The position numbers were made by a program, and so were the translations under genes. From NCBI RefSeq assembly GCF_001310635.1, contig NZ_BAXR01000007.1, forward strand, positions 62,001 to 126,000: a stretch of DNA of 64,000 nucleotides, written 5' to 3'. This DNA comes from Bacillus sp. JCM 19034. Lineage in GTDB: Bacteria > Bacillota > Bacilli > Bacillales > Bacillaceae_D. This document shows positions 60,280 through 64,000 of this stretch, piece after piece. The notes under the pieces are model-generated. The model was not told the DNA's origin, made no database searches, and worked only from the letters and a program-made list of their open reading frames with translations. Every line of letters starts with the position of its first letter. The stretch's first letter is position 1.

Positions 60280-60313
60280 AAAAAAGTCTAGGAATACTTC
60301 TCCTAGACTTTTC
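60280..60313 (-). terminator. Intrinsic terminator after the glucosaminidase gene
   Basis: AAAGTCTAGGA pairs with TCCTAGACTTT around a 7-nt loop and ends in six T on the minus strand, 15 bp past the stop. Confidence 0.88.
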
Positions 60314-60327
60314 TTGTTTCATAGATT

Positions 60328-63183
60328 TTATCGATATTGAACAATATCAAAATGCATTCTCGGGTTATCTAATTGGTTGTACATATTTTTAATGTTTGTA
60401 ATTTGTTTTGTTGCCCACTGAATGTCTGTTGCATATTGTTTTACTCCAGGGTTTGCAGGATTCCATCTCATTTTATAAAGTGTGTCTTGTTGATATGAAT
60501 TATGAATGTAGTCCTCACCAATAAATTTCGCTCCGCCAATAATAGCTGCTTCAGGAGTAAACCATCCTGCATTATAAGCATATTCCGAGCCAGATTTTAA
60601 TGCAGTATTATCATAAGCACCGATTCCAAACATATTATATGTTTTCCGGATATTTCGTAGACTATTTCGATTAGAATTCGTTACCATCACAGCATTCCCC
60701 GAAGAGTTTAAACCTACTTCAACACCGTTCGCTAATGGTGACGTTCCGTGGCCTGTTTCAAGTAAAGCATGAGAAATTAAATAAATTTCATTAACTTTAT
60801 GCTCCTTAGCCGCATCAATAAATGCTTGTCCCCTACCTTCTAAAACCCCTTTTCCGCTTAGTAGTCGATTAATTTGCGAAGCAGGTACACCAACGCTAGA
60901 AGATAATACAAGGTGTTGGAACTTATCATTTTTATTCGGGTCTAAGAAATTACGTAAATCTGATTCCTTTGGATTGCGCCACGTACTATAACGCACCTCA
61001 TGCCAATTATTCCCTAAACTTACAACATTTAATGTCGTTCCTTTTGTCGCAGTACCATAAACATGACTATTTGTGGAACCACTTTCTCGAACATTCACAT
61101 TAGCTGTTGTACGTGCGGTATAGCTAGCTAAAGAGCTATGTACATATAGCCTTTGACCATTGTATCTAATTTCATACCATTCGGTACTCCCAGAAACTGA
61201 TGAACCATTTACGGTCCCTCTAATATCAATAGTTGTATCTCGTGGAACATTTACTGCTACACTTGATGTTGTATTGGGACCTGTACGAAGATTTACTCCA
61301 TTACCAGTAATTCTTCCGCTTAACTCGACGTAATTTGCACTTATATAGGCTGTATTATTACGATACGCATCAGTTTGCGGACTACGGTTCATTTGAATAT
61401 TCACTGCTTGATTTAGTGTAACGTTAGCTTGGTAGTAAGTGGTCACATTTAATGAAGCTAATTCTTTTAACTTGTTCATTGTAGCCGAGTCAGCAATCCC
61501 AGTTGCTTTTAAGCCATTGTCAGATTGAAACTCTTTTAACTGTTTAGTAGTAATTGGACCAAAATACGTAGTCGGTGAGTTTGAGACTGAATAGCCTAAT
61601 CTCTCTAAATTTTCTTTAATTGTTATAACATCCTGATGATACATTCCTTGTTGTAAAGGACGAGTTGCTAATTTTTTTAGCTCATTAATGGTCTTTGAAT
61701 CAGCAACACCTGTTACAGGTAATTTATGATCACGTTGAAATTCTCTTACCTGTTGTTCAGTAACCGACCCATACAATGTTGTCGGGTTATTTGATACTGC
61801 GTATCCCATAATTTCCAAATGCTTTTTAAGTTCAATGACTTTCTGATCTCTTATTCCTCTATACAATGAGCCTGTTGTTACTTCATTAAGCTTATTTAAT
61901 GTAGCTTGTCCTACAATTCCATCAACGGTTAAATTATGAGCAGATTGAAAGGCTCTTACTTGCTGATTCGTAACCGAACCAAAAAATGTTGTAGGATTAT
62001 TCGATACGCCAAAACCTGCGATCGCTAGCTTCTCTTTCAAGTCAATAACATCATCTCGGTACATGCCTTGTTGCAAAGGTCCAGTCGCTAGGCTCGCTAA
62101 CCGATTAATTGTTCGGTTATCCGCAATCCCCGTAACAGGAAGGTTATATGCAGATTGAAAGTTTTTAACTTGCGATGTAGTAACAGATCCGTATAACGTG
62201 GTAGGGTTACTCGAAACAGAAAAACCCATTATTTCTAAATGGTTTTTAATTTTAATAATATCATCATGACGATCTCCATTAGAATATACTTTTCGAGTTA
62301 ACTCGTTAAGTAATGCAGTTGTTTCTGAATTCGCTACTCCGTTTGAATTTAAACCGTAGGTTTTTGAAAATCTTTTAGTTGTGACTCTGTTATCGGACCA
62401 AAATACGTTGTAGGATTATTCGATACACCAAACCCTAATTTTTCTAACCGAATCTTTAGATCGATGACATCATCTCGGTACATTCCTTTTTGCAATGAGC
62501 CCATTGCGAGTTGCTCTAGCTTTTTTATCGTATTAGAATCAGCAATTCCCGTAGGTTTTTAAATTATAAGCTTTTTGGAATTCTTCTACCATCTGTTCAG
62601 TTACAGAACCATAAAAGTCAGTTGGGTTACTTGAAACTTCAAATCCCATAATAGCTAAATGAATTTTTAAATCGATTACTCGCTTATCGTAATCTCCTCT
62701 TTTTAAAGCATTGCTATCAGCTTGAACAGAGCTAGTAGTCATTTGAGATTGTTCTTCATTCTCTTCAATAATTTCTTCAACTTCTTCAACAACTTCTTTA
62801 ACAACTTCTTCAACTTCCACAATCTCTTCTTCAATACTCTCATTTTGTTCATCGACAGCATTTTTCGCATCTTCTAAAATCATATAAAATAATACGTCAT
62901 CAACCTTACCATCTGGAGATAAAGCATTATCCTCTTGATATAGAATAACCTGTTCTTCTGTATCTTCATTGAATTCATCACTTGTGCCAGTTTCATAGCC
63001 TAGTAGATTCAATGCCTCTTTTAAATCTAGGACCTTTGACCCTTCTGAACCAACTTCCAATACAAATAACTCTGTACTTTCTTCGATACTTGTAACTTCT
63101 GCTAAACTAGTACTTACAGGAACAAATACGATAACTGTTGCAGTCATACCTACTACAAAACTATATCTCGCCTTTTTAAGCAT
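60328..63183 (-). CDS. Secreted repeat-rich glucosaminidase, autolysin (two frameshifts as given)
   Basis: Rejoined length is 951 residues. Signal peptide (1-28, ending SLAEV), one degenerate repeat, a Glu/Val-rich coiled linker, six peptidoglycan-binding type 1 repeats of about 70 residues, two SH3-like domains (GNGVNLRTGPNTTSSVAVNV; ANVNVRESGSTNSHVYG), and a GH73-type glucosaminidase domain with the catalytic Glu in SHALLETGHGTS. It would cleave the glycan strands of the wall, for daughter-cell separation or turnover. Breaks: near 62561 (one A surplus) and near 62370 (one A missing), both inside repeats. Strand of origin, signal and terminator indicate a single-gene unit. Confidence 0.9.
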
Positions 63184-63464
63184 ATCTTAACTCCTTTTTA
63201 AATACTATGAATTACTTACTATAAAATAAACATATTTCGACCCTAAAGTAAAGATAATCTTATGAATTTACACATTCTTTTTTGCAATAATCAGGTCTTA
63301 TTACCTAGTTTATTGAAGTTGGGTTGTAATCACAATTTATTTTTGAGGTTAATGAAAGCTCTTATATTTAGTCTGCTATGAACACTTTACTGTTATATGG
63401 TATAATTTCTTCAATGATAATCATTCAACACTATATGAAATAATTAATGATCAAGGGTGAAAAT

Positions 63465-64000
63465 ATGGCTAAAGTTAAATTAGTAGCAGCAGGTGATGTA
63501 CTGTTACACTCACGAGTATATGACAAATGTGAAACTATAGATGGAGGTTACGACTTCAGTCCACAAATGGAACATGCTAAGACATTACTTGAAGAAGGTG
63601 ACCTTACTATTGTTAACCTTGAATCGATAGTTGCAGGAAAAGAGTTTGGCTTAAGCTCCTATCCAAAATTCAACAATCCTATTGAAGTGGCTAAAACGTT
63701 AAAAGATTATGGTACTGATATCGTAAGCATAGCTAACAATCATGCATATGACCATGGTGAAGAAGGATTAATTAAATCAATTGAAAACTTAAGGTCTATT
63801 AACCTGCCTTATGTTGGAGCACACCTTTCTGAAGAAGACAGGGATACATATCGAATAATTGAAAAGAATGGTCTTAGAGTAGGGTTCCTTTCATTCACTC
63901 GAAAATTTAGAGCTTTTAGAAAGATGGATAAAGATAAAAGTTACCTAATAAATATTTTTGAAGAAGAAAATGCCATACCAGTTCGACAAAAAATTCAGAA
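63465..64000 (+). CDS. CapA-family metallophosphatase-like protein, partial
   Basis: The first 178 residues of a CapA/PgsA-family protein; the gene runs off the window. Seen are the N-terminal VKLVAAGDVLLHSRVYD metal site, NLESIVAG and SIANNHAYDHGEEGL with the family Asn-His, then FLSFTRKF. The start is the ATG at 63465; AAGGGTGA is the ribosome site. CapA-family enzymes have a calcineurin-like fold and take part in poly-gamma-glutamate or capsule processing; there is no signal peptide or membrane anchor at the visible end, so the role may differ. It is divergent from the autolysin gene with 280 bp between. Confidence 0.88.
   Translation, partial: MAKVKLVAAGDVLLHSRVYDKCETIDGGYDFSPQMEHAKTLLEEGDLTIVNLESIVAGKEFGLSSYPKFNNPIEVAKTLKDYGTDIVSIANNHAYDHGEEGLIKSIENLRSINLPYVGAHLSEEDRDTYRIIEKNGLRVGFLSFTRKFRAFRKMDKDKSYLINIFEEENAIPVRQKIQ

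Overview
The window is low-GC DNA from a motile, spore-forming-type Bacillaceae. The evidence is the gene order tagO, yvyE, degS-degU, degV, comFA-comFC, yvyF-flgM-flgN-flgK-flgL-yviE-fliW-csrA-hag, flaG-fliD-fliS-fliT, which is the Bacillus subtilis arrangement, together with sigma-D type promoters, GGAGG ribosome sites and LAAC lipoboxes. I cannot name the species.

Layout on the minus strand unless stated. 2-199: cold-shock protein. 472-657 (+): a candidate small RNA. 667-7884: a uronic-acid oligosaccharide operon (heparinase II/III-like lyase, GH88 unsaturated glucuronyl hydrolase, GH2 beta-galactosidase) with its LacI regulator and two operators. 8029-22398: the flagellar late-gene block, interrupted between two flagellin genes by an unusual 833-residue double YheC/YheD ATP-grasp protein. 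22604-50841: a 28-kb carbohydrate island separating comFC from yvyF, which are neighbours in B. subtilis. It holds a LacI-ThuA-Gfo/Idh unit; a YesM/YesN-like two-component system with a sugar ABC transporter; an oligo-1,6-glucosidase; a cell-wall-anchored amylase/pullulanase; a non-phosphorylative L-fucose-type pathway with its LacI (+); and a maltodextrin system (LacI, two permeases, binding protein, and a divergent GH13_20 amylase on +). 50908-57039: comFC-comFA, degV, degU-degS, yvyE (+). 57317-63183: tagO, an initiating sugar transferase and a large repeat-rich glucosaminidase. 63465-end (+): a CapA-family gene cut by the window edge.

How the genes fit together: starch and pullulan would be cut at the cell surface by the anchored amylase, the oligosaccharides imported by the two ABC transporters, and finished in the cytoplasm by the GH13_20 enzyme and the 1,6-glucosidase. 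Shared GCAAWCGWTTGC-like operators lie at three of these promoters and related sites at the fourth. Deoxyhexose is oxidised through lactone and acid to diketo-acid cleavage. The flagellar genes carry sigma-D promoters, and the hag leader carries a textbook CsrA site, matching the adjacent fliW-csrA pair.

Quality warning: 16 genes are interrupted by 22 small indels, nearly all in mono-nucleotide runs and each restoring a family-typical protein when corrected. They include genes expected to be intact (flgK, flgL, degS, comFC). I read these as probable sequencing errors and annotate full-length genes, giving the position of each break.
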